A stretch of DNA of 64,000 nucleotides from Legionella bozemanae (GTDB lineage: Bacteria > Pseudomonadota > Gammaproteobacteria > Legionellales > Legionellaceae). Positions within the stretch are counted from its first letter, which is position 1. Every line of letters starts with the position of its first letter. This document shows positions 28,601 to 37,036 of the stretch, piece by piece. The notes beneath the pieces are model-generated. The model had not been told where the DNA came from, did no database searches, and saw only the letters and a list, made by a program, of their open reading frames with translations. The position numbers and the translations under genes were made by a program. The stretch covers positions 1-64,000 of the forward strand of contig NZ_LBAW01000004.1 in NCBI RefSeq assembly GCF_001648595.1. Reading direction: 5' to 3'.

Positions 28601-29893
28601 TTACTGGAAAAAGAAGAACTGCATCAGCGTTGTGTTAAAAATGCTCATGAAAGGATGGAAAAAATATATCCCTCCTTAAGCAAAGACAGCTACGACTATC
28701 AATTGAAATTCGAATCATGTTTGGTTATGGCCAAAAATAAAATTCAAAAACAATTGGTAAACGAAATGATGTCCGAATTTTTGGATAACAATTTGGACTA
28801 TTTTACTCAACAATATAATCTGGAAAAGAAAACAGTTTATTCCTGCGCCGATAATCGTCATTTGGTCTTTTTAGGTCCAGCAGCTAGTGGTAAAAGTACT
28901 ATTTCCAGCCAATATATTAAGAGAGAACAAAGAAAGGATTATGTCTCCTTGGCCACAGATGATTATCGAGGCATATTTTTGCCATTTACAGAAGAGTTTG
29001 AAAAACAAGAAACCGATCAAGTCTTTATCCGTACACAAGATAGCGCTTATTTGATCAGCGAGCTTGTTGAAGAGCGTATTTTAGCCCAAAAAGATAAAAG
29101 ACCGAATGTAATTATAGATGGGGTGACTTATAAATCGTCACAAAAAGCTTTAGTAGAAAAAAATAATAATTCTGTTGTAGTCTGTGCTTGTTTGGATGAT
29201 ATGTCTTTGGCCGTTAAACGCTCTTATGATAGAGCAAAACAAGAGGAAAGTGGTTCGGCTGATAAAGGGCGCTATGTGAACACAACCAGTTTACTTCATA
29301 TGCACAAAACAGCCAGCATCAACCTATTAATTTCTTGTGCCCCTAATACAACCATTGCGTTTTATAATACGAACATACCCCGTGGTGCAACTCCTCCATT
29401 GATTGCTACTGTAGATACCCATGGAGAAAAGACACTAACAATTCATCATGATAAAGGCTCATTGATGTATTTGGCCTCTTTTTTCAATAAAGCACGAGTG
29501 AATGTTCAAGCTAGAAGTGATCACCATCTTTTTTTAGATAAATTAAAACGACCTGAATTTCAGATTGATTCATTATTCGCAGTAATGGATCACGGATTTA
29601 AAATTATTTTAGATGGTGAAAATAACATGCCTTGCTTAACTATTAGAAAAGAAACGGGGAAGATAATTATGGAAATTCTCGATTCAGAACAAGTCAAAAA
29701 TAAAATCAGAGAAAATACCACTGAAAAACCCTTGTTACAAATGCTTATATTGCATGGACAGCACGGTAGTTTGAAAGCAGTGCAGAAAGAATGTTTGCTG
29801 CATGAAGATATTGATTTAATGGTCGAACAAATCATTGACTCCCAATCGAGTGCACGGCAGATATCAATAAGCGATAACAGATCATGCACTTAA
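25670..29893 (+). CDS. Giant candidate effector: ADP-ribosyltransferase-like plus P-loop kinase-like domains
   Basis: The protein has 1407 residues with no signal peptide or membrane helix. Residues 578-700 carry an R-S-E ADP-ribosyltransferase pattern: Arg583 in VVFRGAH, a Ser-x-Thr strand (SVT, 644-646) followed by ALKFGG, and Glu689 in GEIAYTHVNPHDYV. Residues 1060-1260 hold a P-loop: Walker A GPAASGKST (Lys1075), SLATDDYRG, and NVIIDGVTYKSS as a Walker B-like strand, resembling zeta-toxin kinases. Residues 1-570 are unassigned, with an acidic helical stretch near 390-460. A Pro-rich linker (about 750-770) separates the domains. Size, multidomain build and genus context suggest a Dot/Icm effector. 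The ribosome site is weak. Both enzymatic calls are motif-based. Confidence 0.72.
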   Translation: MPGLYSKQRINFDTLADTDLSRYEYYRTLRSAIGLSATSYSQQQTTDGVIYQWDNIAPEIALVILQEAKKQKINIQDEVILNIGHEAFHKERLKKAIEKLQSNPRYALFVQKLALHITAKKSNELTLENLASAGIFSLEQFDEVFSQFLYVQKKLTKSFPNFDKITEEDDYYQFIAFMANEPLYESFLRSFTHYLASEFNKGRIKGTHIEAPKEIDNHSLLKFFQAISYDLSLQPPKSRPLPTNTLYITLLDGKLHYTVVDLNGAEITATINFSECNFIVDEKTTEEELRSHLPELLKITSQRGHTGDIARNNTETLRDKGIAFLESDIGTSLFLSHLPAIDLVKDEGYQFTLYQWLNQGNLERLKDLLVAGACQRYNQTLDTWIKQIKEPAEINEECEKEIDSVAELMKEITALIASIDDNPNAKDAELDEKITQLIIHLKEIKKFYSNTPLLKPGDQFPSTAGNFENFIKKILFLTCDDKVTQYVPDNQDTDKIWKLNLVNLVNGLVSDRNFVTARDTKDKKGQSFLIDESGLVLPPPLVFREQLKRKLTTYLKNDVHHYHTVQSYQNDNLNMTQAPVVFRGAHLTDSLEETVFFAKKMTRTGEYSADGHLLSGQENNVKKHEIRSGAAATLATTGMGGTRSVTDKFDIALKFGGMKDVKILYIVRGKESFHSQPFAEIVGKSNLGEIAYTHVNPHDYVMTILYNRDNEILDVIPGNLNGEIQGISEFTKEVIHAGIEFYNKKNGDPKAPTAPVKLPTPPRQEHRTVIPLSKEKPLLDILHSHKTESTSSVKETKPYGKKLDSIRIMRDTREGHKTLSLETLRSEVEAVIPQGKELAPPEGSFKLVPGRLGKVRETAVEHFNMRHVITLKGFNRWSHQERKLQETYNRILQPTFMEGDIQKQLEHANVAHEEWLTDVLVPRLQTALMLHLSARLITDYQVDTEEVNALAQKLFHEILKSSTHYPKLTSNWSQIYALLEKEELHQRCVKNAHERMEKIYPSLSKDSYDYQLKFESCLVMAKNKIQKQLVNEMMSEFLDNNLDYFTQQYNLEKKTVYSCADNRHLVFLGPAASGKSTISSQYIKREQRKDYVSLATDDYRGIFLPFTEEFEKQETDQVFIRTQDSAYLISELVEERILAQKDKRPNVIIDGVTYKSSQKALVEKNNNSVVVCACLDDMSLAVKRSYDRAKQEESGSADKGRYVNTTSLLHMHKTASINLLISCAPNTTIAFYNTNIPRGATPPLIATVDTHGEKTLTIHHDKGSLMYLASFFNKARVNVQARSDHHLFLDKLKRPEFQIDSLFAVMDHGFKIILDGENNMPCLTIRKETGKIIMEILDSEQVKNKIRENTTEKPLLQMLILHGQHGSLKAVQKECLLHEDIDLMVEQIIDSQSSARQISISDNRSCT

Positions 29894-29970
29894 AAGACAA
29901 CTTGCATCTATAATATATACAGTGAAAAATTAATGCCATATAAATCATTTTTAAACCAAAAGGAAATACA

Positions 29971-30393
29971 ATGGATGCTTGTTTGCTAGAAAAAATCACG
30001 CGCGAGAAAGCTAAAATAGCACAGTTTATTGATTCTATGCGTGACATCTTTGAGAAAACCCCTGATGAATACGAAAAAGCAAACCGTCTGGAGGTATTTG
30101 ATACTTTATTACTTTTAGCAACCTATGCTCAAGCTGATGAGCTTGAAAATGAATTTCAAATCACGTTACCTAACAACGAACACAATGATTCAATAACCTA
30201 TTTGTGTCAACAACTTCGAGAAATCAATGGTTTTTGCCAATGTTCCTTTAGCGATGAGCATAGTGTGTACCAGGATTTATTCGCTGAGATAACTCCAGAA
30301 AAAAAACAAGCCGTGCGCGACCTTTTAAGTAAAGAAATTTCCGAACTCATTTTTGAGAAAACAAATACTGGATCAATTCGTTTCGGTATCTAA
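29971..30393 (+). CDS. Hypothetical protein downstream of the giant effector
   Basis: The 140-residue, acidic, helical cytosolic protein has no known motif. It begins MDACLLEKITREKAKIAQFI after an AAAGGAAAT ribosome site, 77 bases behind the ART/kinase-like gene and on the same strand, so it could be a co-transcribed chaperone or partner. Several cysteines are present (CQCSFSDEH). Acidic, small partners behind large effectors are often secretion chaperones, but nothing here proves it. Confidence 0.6.
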   Translation: MDACLLEKITREKAKIAQFIDSMRDIFEKTPDEYEKANRLEVFDTLLLLATYAQADELENEFQITLPNNEHNDSITYLCQQLREINGFCQCSFSDEHSVYQDLFAEITPEKKQAVRDLLSKEISELIFEKTNTGSIRFGI

Positions 30394-30542
30394 AAATAGG
30401 AGGCTCCTGCACTTTAAAATAAATAGTCAATTTTATCCGTTTTAAAATGGATTTTACTTACGTTAAGTTCTTGTTTTGAAGAGCAAACATTCCTTTAAGT
30501 TAAGAAGCAAAACAATAGCACTATAATAAAAAATGCGATAAT

Positions 30543-30983
30543 ATGGCGCTCTGTTGTTTTCTCAGGAGAATTATTCTGAGTACCTTTTTTAATGCCACAT
30601 CTACAGCAGCTTCTGCAATTTATGCAGAATTTAAGTTCTACCCTTACTATAATTTTGGTTTTCATCTTGACGCGATTATCAGTTTTTTCTGTCATATTTT
30701 TCGCGCCCTGTATGACCTGACTGCTTTTTTATTACGTGTAGTCGCTACCCCATTTTTTCTTTTAAATCCCTTTTGTTGGCCCAGTTTACCCAGCCATGCT
30801 TTAAATCTTGTCGACGATATAGTAGGTACTGCGCTCAGTCTAGTCAGCATTGCCATTCATCCTATTCTTTTCATTATCCGTACGTTAAGCTCCATGATTC
30901 GAGGTTATGATGAAGGAACAGACTATGATTGGGGTTCAGATCAAGAAGAAGAAGATCTGAACATGGCAATGGCAATTTGGTAA
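30543..30983 (+). CDS. Hypothetical membrane-associated protein
   Basis: The 146-residue protein has two to three hydrophobic stretches (about residues 45-80 and 92-120, LLRVVATPFFLLNPFCWP and ALSLVSIAIHPILFIIR) and a strongly acidic C-terminal tail (DYDWGSDQEEEDLNMAMAIW). Hydrophobic hairpins with a Glu-rich C-terminus are seen in membrane-targeted Dot/Icm substrates, so it is a weak effector candidate. The ATG at 30543 lies in a region with no strong ribosome site. It is convergent with the lipase gene. Confidence 0.55.
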   Translation: MALCCFLRRIILSTFFNATSTAASAIYAEFKFYPYYNFGFHLDAIISFFCHIFRALYDLTAFLLRVVATPFFLLNPFCWPSLPSHALNLVDDIVGTALSLVSIAIHPILFIIRTLSSMIRGYDEGTDYDWGSDQEEEDLNMAMAIW

Positions 30984-31017
30984 CAACTCAGCTGTTATAT
31001 TCTACTAGATAAAATTT

Positions 31018-31815
31018 TCATCCACTTTTTTTAGAGTGACGCTCCGCTACTGGTGCAAAAGTTCCTTGTTTTAAGAAACTCATAATTAACTGCCTGGTTT
31101 TTGCATTATTCATAATAAAAGTATGGTTGGAATCAACAATCATTGGCTCATTTTGTCCTTCTAAACGAGCAAACTCAGGCGGTACTTTCGCATCATAACG
31201 TCCTGCGATAATCCCTATTTTAATGTTTGGTACCGATACATGATGTACGTATGAGGTGTGATCAGAACTTAATTCAACTAATGGTTTGATTGGAGAAGTG
31301 AGCATGGGAAATATTTCCGTAGAAAGCTTCGCCAGTTTTGAACCTTGATTTGGCGGAGCCAACATGATGAGACTGCCAATATTTTTTAATTGTTTTGGCG
31401 AAAAGCTGGATAATGCCTCTCGAGTAATAATGCCTCCAAGACTATGAGTAATAAAATTAATTTTAACACCTGGATTTTTCTCTAATAAATTTTTAATAAA
31501 CCGATTCAAATAAATCCCATGTTCCTGGATACTGTATTTTGCAGAAGGATAACTATAGGAATAAACGAGATAACCTTGTCTTTTTAGATAAATTTTTAAT
31601 GGCCACATACTGAGGGAAGTACGCATCAAACCATGTATTAATACGATGATTTCCTGATTTTGTTTTGGTTTGACCTGAGCAGAATTAGAAGTTGTGTTGG
31701 TTTGCTTCGTGCTATTAGGAAAAAATGCATAAGCATGAACCGTACAGCCCATCCCAATAAAAATCATTAGAACGAGTCGAGCAAGCAATCGACTTTTAAG
31801 AATGGTTCTAGTCAT
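31018..31815 (-). CDS. Exported lipase-like alpha/beta hydrolase
   Basis: The 265-residue protein has a signal peptide (about 1-30, ending AYA). Its hydrolase fold starts with IIVLIHGLMRTSLSMWPLK (oxyanion region) and has the nucleophile motif THSLGG near residue 123, APPNQGSKLA after it, and a late His in DSNHTFIM. The HGLxR/AHSMGG-type layout is that of triacylglycerol lipases and esterases. AAGGGAAAT precedes the ATG. It is likely periplasmic or secreted, possibly by type II secretion. The lipid substrate is unknown. Confidence 0.82.
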   Translation of the reverse strand: MTRTILKSRLLARLVLMIFIGMGCTVHAYAFFPNSTKQTNTTSNSAQVKPKQNQEIIVLIHGLMRTSLSMWPLKIYLKRQGYLVYSYSYPSAKYSIQEHGIYLNRFIKNLLEKNPGVKINFITHSLGGIITREALSSFSPKQLKNIGSLIMLAPPNQGSKLAKLSTEIFPMLTSPIKPLVELSSDHTSYVHHVSVPNIKIGIIAGRYDAKVPPEFARLEGQNEPMIVDSNHTFIMNNAKTRQLIMSFLKQGTFAPVAERHSKKSG

Positions 31816-32228
31816 TATTTCCCTTTAATTGATACTAACCCCCATCATTCTAACTAATTTTCAACGAATATAGCAGACAGGCTCAAAAAATTTTCCAATT
31901 TTAATATCTTGTCAAATTGACCCGATTTCTGGGCTCCGAAGCCATAGCCATCATGCGAAGCATAAAGCGGATGTTGTCATGATAGGAATCCATTCATAGT
32001 TGAGCTCATTGCCCATATAAAAAATGGATCCCCGCCTGCGCGGGGATGACAGCGTTACTTGCGATTGAGTAAAATGAAACACTAAATACTCTTATATAAG
32101 TTCCGAAACTCCCAAGCAAACTATTCACATGAAAACAGCCCTCAGTATTTCATAAAATTAACTTGCATCAATTTATGCTCATAAAATGTGCTATAAATTA
32201 TCTTTTTTCTCTATCCATGACAACAAAT
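31816..32228. other. Non-coding spacer with repeats
   Basis: This 413-base stretch holds no supported gene. It contains the lipase promoter region at its left end, a GC-rich patch near 31925-31985 with partial palindromes, and a clear family-B REP hairpin at 32024-32050. It abuts the GIY-YIG cassette. Confidence 0.6.
32024..32050. repeat. REP-like palindrome, family B
   Basis: ATGGATCCCC and GGGGATGAC arms flank a GC-rich centre (GCCTGCGC). The same family lies at 13170, 37012, 39567, 39664 and 39809. Confidence 0.7.
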
Positions 32229-32275
32229 CTGTCATGCCCGCGCAGGCATTAGCCTTAAGTTTTTGTTGACTTTAA

Positions 32276-32320
32276 AATCCGCTCATGCTGAGGAGGCGTT
32301 TTAACGCCGTCTCGAAGCAT
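32276..32320 (+). repeat. Left arm of 45-bp perfect inverted repeat
   Basis: It is the exact reverse complement of 32609-32653. It contains the nested palindrome GGCGTTTTAACGCC and overlaps the last codons of the GIY-YIG gene (stop at 32301). Confidence 0.9.
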
Positions 32321-32582
32321 AAACCGATAAAGCATTCCAGTCTTGACGAAAAAGAGCTTCTTTTTTTCTACGACTCCAGCCCTGAATTTGTTTTTCAGCA
32401 ATGTAGGCTTCTTCTCTTGTATTAAAAGATTCAGAATACATTAATTTTACTGGCAAACGAGTACTGGTATAGCAATTCGGAAAAATTTTGTTTTGATGTT
32501 GGTATAAACGAACTTCAAGATTATCAGTATGGCCTGTATAATAGCTGCCATCTCGGCATTGAAGAATATAGACATAGAACAT
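32301..32582 (-). CDS. GIY-YIG nuclease-domain protein
   Basis: The 93-residue single-domain protein has YVYILQCRDGSYYTGHTDNL (GIY and YIG-like pair, Tyr and Gly in place), catalytic Arg in EVRLYQH, Glu in NTREEAYIAEKQIQGWSR, and the RRKKEAL motif of the UPF0213/YhbQ type. GGAGTTAAGC precedes the ATG. The last six codons (YASRRR) lie inside the left inverted repeat, so the repeat is part of the coding sequence. The gene sits alone within a symmetrical cassette. A nuclease acting on the flanking hairpins, analogous to REP/RAYT pairs, is a possible role but is inference. Confidence 0.88.
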   Translation of the reverse strand: MFYVYILQCRDGSYYTGHTDNLEVRLYQHQNKIFPNCYTSTRLPVKLMYSESFNTREEAYIAEKQIQGWSRRKKEALFRQDWNALSVYASRRR

Positions 32583-32608
32583 GCTTAACTCCGTTTTGTG
32601 TTGGACTA

Positions 32609-32653
32609 ATGCTTCGAGACGGCGTTAAAACGCCTCCTCAGCATGAGCGGATT
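32609..32653 (-). repeat. Right arm of 45-bp perfect inverted repeat
   Basis: It is the exact reverse complement of 32276-32320, lying 26 bases upstream of the GIY-YIG start codon, so the gene's promoter must lie in or beyond it. Confidence 0.9.
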
Positions 32654-32872
32654 AAACTTATATTTTTGAGCATGTGTCAACAAAAACTTTAAGCTAATTG
32701 GAAGCCCTCCGCCTGCGCGGACATGACAGATTTTTTCCATATCTTATGGTTATACATGACATCAATATTTACCCGAGCATTGACGAAGCAAGAAATGATG
32801 CTCTAGTACCTGTTGTAACAAGCAGCGCATCAATTTTTAATCCCACTAATGATCCAAAACCAGGAGTTTGTT

Positions 32873-33265
32873 ATGTTGAAAAAAATGATTATGGTATCTC
32901 TTTGTACGATTAACTTATCTGCTTTTGTTCCTGCTTATGCAAATGAGGATTTAAGCTGTAAAATTGAAGTTGCTGTTGCTACGCCACCCGTGCAATTTAA
33001 TCAAAACGTCGCATTTAATGTGACCAATGAATTTGGTTTAAGTAAATCACTCACGTTGTTCGGTGGAAAAGCACCTCAATTTATTGACAGATTGCCCTGC
33101 ACTCCAGTTCCTCTGGCAATCAGTGCAACCGTATATTCAATACCAACCTTGTTGCAAGGACCGGTTATTGGTCAATGTGTTTTAAAAGCAGGGCCAGTTA
33201 TTTTAAATGGTTCGGACAATAGTGTTTCAGTAGTATTTCCTTACGATTTTAATTGTCCTTTTTAA
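32873..33265 (+). CDS. Small exported hypothetical protein
   Basis: The protein has 130 residues when started at the ATG at 32873, which has CAGGAG upstream; an earlier in-frame ATG at 32849 lacks this. The signal peptide is about residues 1-24 (ending AYA), followed by a mature domain beginning NEDLSCKIEVAVATPPVQFN. Three or four cysteines suggest disulfides. The predicted strand-rich fold is periplasmic or secreted. It ends at a strong bidirectional terminator. No family is recognised. Confidence 0.72.
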   Translation: MLKKMIMVSLCTINLSAFVPAYANEDLSCKIEVAVATPPVQFNQNVAFNVTNEFGLSKSLTLFGGKAPQFIDRLPCTPVPLAISATVYSIPTLLQGPVIGQCVLKAGPVILNGSDNSVSVVFPYDFNCPF

Positions 33266-33273
33266 TTGGAGTA

Positions 33274-33307
33274 TATTTGCCTGCATCACCGCAGATGCAG
33301 GCAAATA
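33274..33307. terminator. Strong bidirectional terminator
   Basis: TATTTGCCTGCATC pairs perfectly with GATGCAGGCAAATA across a 6-base loop, exactly between two convergent genes ending at 33265 and 33325. Confidence 0.8.
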
Positions 33308-33324
33308 CCGTTTGGATATCTTTT

Positions 33325-33960
33325 TTAAAGTGAGTCATTATCTTTCTTGCAGTGCATTCCCCAACTTGCACCAAGACAAGTGAATATAGCTCCCACGAGA
33401 AACAGTACAAAAATTATGAGTGCTCCTGAAGCAAGATTTGTTGGAGTCACATTAACCTCTACTACAGCCTCTTTTTGACCATTCTTTGTTAAAGAAGAAA
33501 TTTTGGTAGTACCAACAGGAGTGGAAATTTGATTCACTGTAATGGGAACTGCTACTACTGTTCGTGAAACGGAGTTAGTATAGGTTACTACATATTGACT
33601 TAAAAGCCCTATCAGTGCAGCCCCCAAGATTAAAGCCAAAACCCAGGTAGTAAAACCATAAATAGTCCCCAAATTACGTTCAGGACAATACAATCGTCCC
33701 AAGTAGCCGGCGACATAACCAGCAATAATCGTGGAGATCACAATACCAATAATTATTCCCAACAAACCACCCACAACTACAATGACTGATCCATTACTCA
33801 TCGTTTTAAAGGCACTTAACCCGATAGCAATTCCTAAAAGATTTAATAAAAAACTAAGACCTAGCGCAGTTAGAGCACCAACAAAAATAGCTGTCCAAGA
33901 AATACATTTATTTGGATGTATATGGCAGTGTTCGTGATCCGGCGTACCTTTATTTACCAT
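33325..33960 (-). CDS. Hypothetical four-helix membrane protein
   Basis: The 211-residue protein has a His/Cys-rich N-terminus (DHEHCHIHPNKC), three or four glycine-rich transmembrane helices (about 22-50, 58-85, 98-125 and 178-200) and a Thr/Val-rich extramembrane loop between the last two. It is similar in layout to small YrzE/TIGR04086-like membrane proteins. A very strong AAGGAGGCTCAA site precedes the ATG. The N-terminal His cluster could bind metal. Function is unknown. Confidence 0.7.
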   Translation of the reverse strand: MVNKGTPDHEHCHIHPNKCISWTAIFVGALTALGLSFLLNLLGIAIGLSAFKTMSNGSVIVVVGGLLGIIIGIVISTIIAGYVAGYLGRLYCPERNLGTIYGFTTWVLALILGAALIGLLSQYVVTYTNSVSRTVVAVPITVNQISTPVGTTKISSLTKNGQKEAVVEVNVTPTNLASGALIIFVLFLVGAIFTCLGASWGMHCKKDNDSL

Positions 33961-34158
33961 TTGAGCCTCCTTATCTCATAATGAACAGCACAGTTCCGGG
34001 AACTATGATGTGCTTTTTGGGCTGTTACTGTCAATTTATGGTTGATTTATAATATGGATTAATAAGTTGTTTTTATTAGGAAATTAACCCATGTATTTTT
34101 ATTTTTCAAGATGGCATACCACAAAGCTGTAGATGCGTAGCCCCATCTTAAACTCGCT

Positions 34159-35007
34159 CTAGAATTCAGCGATTTGCTCTACATTTCGTACAATATTTTT
34201 TGCAATAACACCTAAAGGTAAATCGTTATCATCTTTACCAAAAGGCTCTTCTAACTCTTCAGATAACATTTCCAACCCCAACAAAATATATACGATCATG
34301 ACCATCATTGGAATAATCAAAAATCCGAAGGTATCTACCCAACCGAAAGGGAACATGATGGCATAAAAAAGCATTGCTTGCTTTACAAAAAAAGCAAAAG
34401 CTGGCGGTACAGGAGTATTTGCAATTCGCTCACAACCTCCAGTCATGTCAATCAAATTAGCTAAATGGATGTCCAGCGCCAGGTATTGCTCAAGTTGCAA
34501 TTTATTTTCTTGACGTAATTGATTCAGAATACGATACATTTTTTGGGTTACCAAAAGTACAGGATTTTTTCCTTCGAATTCATGAATACATAAGGAAAGC
34601 AACTCCGTATGAAGCTCCCTATTTTCTTTGCGTAAATGGGCTTTGATAATAACAGGTAATTTTTTCAACAATTCATAAAAATCAGGACATTCATGTAAGC
34701 CAATAAACGCATCGAATTTTAAACCTAAGTTTCTGCAATTATTAACGATTGAACCCCATAAAATTCGTCCTTCCCACCAACGTGAGTAACTGGTGTTTAC
34801 CCTGAAACTAATAACTATAGTGAGGATAAAGCTAAAAATTAGATGAAATTGACCTAAATTATAGCGTGCTGCATTTTCAAAAAAATAAAGGATTATTTCA
34901 GCGTATACGACAATAATGAGTGTTATTGGTAATAATTTCCGAAACACTTTTTCTTTATAAAACAAGAAAAGATGATGCACCCAGGTTAAAAGATTATGTG
35001 ATCTCAT
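34159..35007 (-). CDS. Bestrophin-family (UPF0187) channel-like protein
   Basis: The 282-residue protein matches bacterial bestrophins. The first helix is followed by SFRVNTSYSRWWEGRILWGSIVNN, the hallmark segment near residues 65-90. The central cytoplasmic region is helical, and GWVDTFGFLIIPMMVMIVYILLGLEMLSEELEEPFG closes the core with the acidic EEPFG motif. It should form a pentameric anion or cation channel in the inner membrane. AGGGTAAG precedes the start. It is divergent from the S1P lyase gene. The ion is unknown. Confidence 0.88.
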   Translation of the reverse strand: MRSHNLLTWVHHLFLFYKEKVFRKLLPITLIIVVYAEIILYFFENAARYNLGQFHLIFSFILTIVISFRVNTSYSRWWEGRILWGSIVNNCRNLGLKFDAFIGLHECPDFYELLKKLPVIIKAHLRKENRELHTELLSLCIHEFEGKNPVLLVTQKMYRILNQLRQENKLQLEQYLALDIHLANLIDMTGGCERIANTPVPPAFAFFVKQAMLFYAIMFPFGWVDTFGFLIIPMMVMIVYILLGLEMLSEELEEPFGKDDNDLPLGVIAKNIVRNVEQIAEF

Positions 35008-35132
35008 CGATACTTACCCTAAATAAAAAGATACAGTGTACTTGAGTATTATCGTGAAGCAAAACCTTTCCATTCGTGACATAAGGCATTGAAAGGGTTT
35101 AATATGCGCACTCAATTCAAATAAAAGGATGT

Positions 35133-36932
35133 ATGATTATGTTGACTTATATTACCCAACTCTTGAACAGTGCTCTTGAAGGATTTGACGAAACGTTTAA
35201 AGACACTCCCGCCCATCAAATTGTTTTCGCTACAGCAGCCCTTTATTTTCTCTGGCAGCAATATCCTGCAATTGCTCAGGCTTATCGTGCACGAAATAAC
35301 ACAACCTACAAGCAACGCGTAATTGATACAGCCTATAGCCTGGGTAAAAACTTACCCCAGGTAAAGGCGTACCTGGATAAGGAGCTCAACAAAGATCTCC
35401 AAAGTACTAAAGAAAAGCTAAAAGAATTACGTAGCCAAATGGCGCTCCAAGATAAAATTCCTGAAGAAAGTGTATCGCCTGTCTTGATTTTAAAAGAATT
35501 CGGCATCAATCCTGAAGAGTGTTTTTTTAACTTCGGCGAAGTACAAAACGATGATAAGGCAAGACAATTTACTGTGCAGCAAGGAGATGGACAAGATTCA
35601 GGGGCGCTCTATGCTGTCCACCCCCAAGAACTGACTGAATTGCTAAAAGAAGTATATGCTAAAACTGCTTTAACTAATCCTCTACATGATAAATGGCCAC
35701 GTATTATCGCCATGCAAGCTGAGATTATCCGCTGGTGTCAGGAATTATTTGGCGGTTCTAAAGAGAGTTATGGTCTGATCACACACGGAGGTTCTACAAG
35801 TATCATTGAAGCAATGGCCGCTTATGTAATCCATGCACGTGCCAAAGGAATTAAATATCCTGAAATTGTAGTTCCTGAAACAGCACATGCAGCGTTTAAA
35901 AAAGCAGCTGACTTAACAGGGGCTCGACTCATCACCGTTCCAGTCGATCCTAAAACAGGTGCAGTTACCGCGAGTGACATGCGGAAATACATTTCGAGCA
36001 ATACTGCTGTAATCGTTGGCTCTGCACCTTCCTTTATGAATGGTATTCATGATCCGATTAGTGAATTAGGCCAATTAGCACAAGAAAAAGGAGTTCCGTT
36101 TCACGTCGATGCCTGTTTAGGCGGATTTTTAACTGCTTTTCTTGATACCTCAAAGAATCCTATGGATTTTCGTGTTAAGGGAGTGACCTCAATTTCTGCC
36201 GATTTGCATAAATATGGCTGCTGTCCTAAAGGAACCTCAGTCTGCCTATTCAGTGATGACTCCCCTGCTTTGTCGGTATATGCTGCTTTAAACTGGTCAG
36301 GTGGACTTTACACTACACCCGGTATTTTGGATGGTTCAACCAGTGGGGCACGAGTTGCAGAAATATATGCCACACTCTCCTATTACGGACATAAAAAATA
36401 TCAGGAAATTTCTGAAAGCATCATCGCAATGCGTCAACGGCTGCAAGACCGAGTCGAACAATTATCAAAACCCAATGAATCAGGAAAAAAAGACATTTAT
36501 ATTTTTGGAACCCCTCAATGGTCCATATTGGGTTTTCGCAGCGACACGTTAAACTCACATTTTATTGCTGATGAATTAGAAAAACGTGGTTGGAAATTGA
36601 ATTTATTGCAAAAACCTGATGGATTTCATTTATGTTTGACCCACGTTCATACTTTAGTTGAACATTTTGAAGATAAGTTCATTAGTGATCTACAGGAATC
36701 TATAGCTGCAGTAAAAAAATATCCTGAAGATAAAAAGCCCACTGGTAATGTAAAAGTCTATGGCACTATAGGAATATTACCCACAGCAGTACAAGAAATG
36801 GTATGCAGACAATATCAAAAAACCCGTCTTTATTATGAAGCAACCTGCAGTAAGTTAGGGTTGTTTTCAGCCAGCAAAAAACAAGAAGAGGAAATGGATA
36901 AACCAGAAATTAAGAATGCTCTAAATTACTAA
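35133..36932 (+). CDS. legS2: Sphingosine-1-phosphate lyase, LegS2/LpSpl type
   Basis: The 599-residue group II PLP decarboxylase-fold enzyme has one N-terminal hydrophobic segment (about 29-48), as in eukaryotic S1P lyase. The substrate/PLP core includes [18 protein letters not shown] for the cofactor, and the Schiff-base lysine at residue 360 in [15 protein letters not shown]. This closely fits the L. pneumophila effector LegS2 of about 608 residues, a eukaryote-derived enzyme that splits host S1P and dampens autophagy. The start at ATG 35133 follows AAAAGGATG. It is a monocistron with a clear terminator. Translocation is inferred by homology. Confidence 0.9.
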   Translation: MIMLTYITQLLNSALEGFDETFKDTPAHQIVFATAALYFLWQQYPAIAQAYRARNNTTYKQRVIDTAYSLGKNLPQVKAYLDKELNKDLQSTKEKLKELRSQMALQDKIPEESVSPVLILKEFGINPEECFFNFGEVQNDDKARQFTVQQGDGQDSGALYAVHPQELTELLKEVYAKTALTNPLHDKWPRIIAMQAEIIRWCQELFGGSKESYGLITHGGSTSIIEAMAAYVIHARAKGIKYPEIVVPETAHAAFKKAADLTGARLITVPVDPKTGAVTASDMRKYISSNTAVIVGSAPSFMNGIHDPISELGQLAQEKGVPFHVDACLGGFLTAFLDTSKNPMDFRVKGVTSISADLHKYGCCPKGTSVCLFSDDSPALSVYAALNWSGGLYTTPGILDGSTSGARVAEIYATLSYYGHKKYQEISESIIAMRQRLQDRVEQLSKPNESGKKDIYIFGTPQWSILGFRSDTLNSHFIADELEKRGWKLNLLQKPDGFHLCLTHVHTLVEHFEDKFISDLQESIAAVKKYPEDKKPTGNVKVYGTIGILPTAVQEMVCRQYQKTRLYYEATCSKLGLFSASKKQEEEMDKPEIKNALNY

Positions 36933-36939
36933 TTTTTCA

Positions 36940-36971
36940 TGACGGACTCGAGTGAGAGACTCAGTCCGTCA
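36940..36971 (+). terminator. Terminator after S1P lyase gene
   Basis: TGACGGACT-GAGT pairs with ACTC-AGTCCGTCA with a 5-base loop, starting 8 bases after the stop codon. Confidence 0.65.
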
Positions 36972-37011
36972 CAAAAGGATTAGGAATAACCCGGTCGCCC
37001 TCACTCATTCC

Positions 37012-37036
37012 GTCATACCTGCGCAGGGATTGACAG
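37012..37036. repeat. REP-like palindrome, family B (diverged)
   Basis: GTCATACCTGCGCAGGGATTGACAG, a decayed copy of the family at 13170 and 39567. It lies between the S1P lyase and acyl-CoA dehydrogenase genes. Confidence 0.5.

Larger units (their letters stand above)
32230..32730. mobile_element. GIY-YIG cassette bounded by inverted repeats (candidate mobile element)
   Basis: A 45-base perfect inverted repeat (32276-32320 and 32609-32653) encloses one GIY-YIG gene. Each arm is itself a hairpin built on GGCGTTTTAACGCC. The repeat continues outward with mismatches: GTCAACAAAAACTT-like segments, then CCTGCGCGGGCATGACAG-like ends at 32230-32248 and 32710-32729. The whole unit is about 500 bases. 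No transposase is present. Mobility is inferred from structure only. Confidence 0.5.

Noticed and set aside
32698..32913. 71-codon frame on the plus strand
   Set aside because: It starts with TTG inside the right end of the GIY-YIG cassette and overlaps the signal peptide of the gene at 32873 in another frame. No ribosome site.
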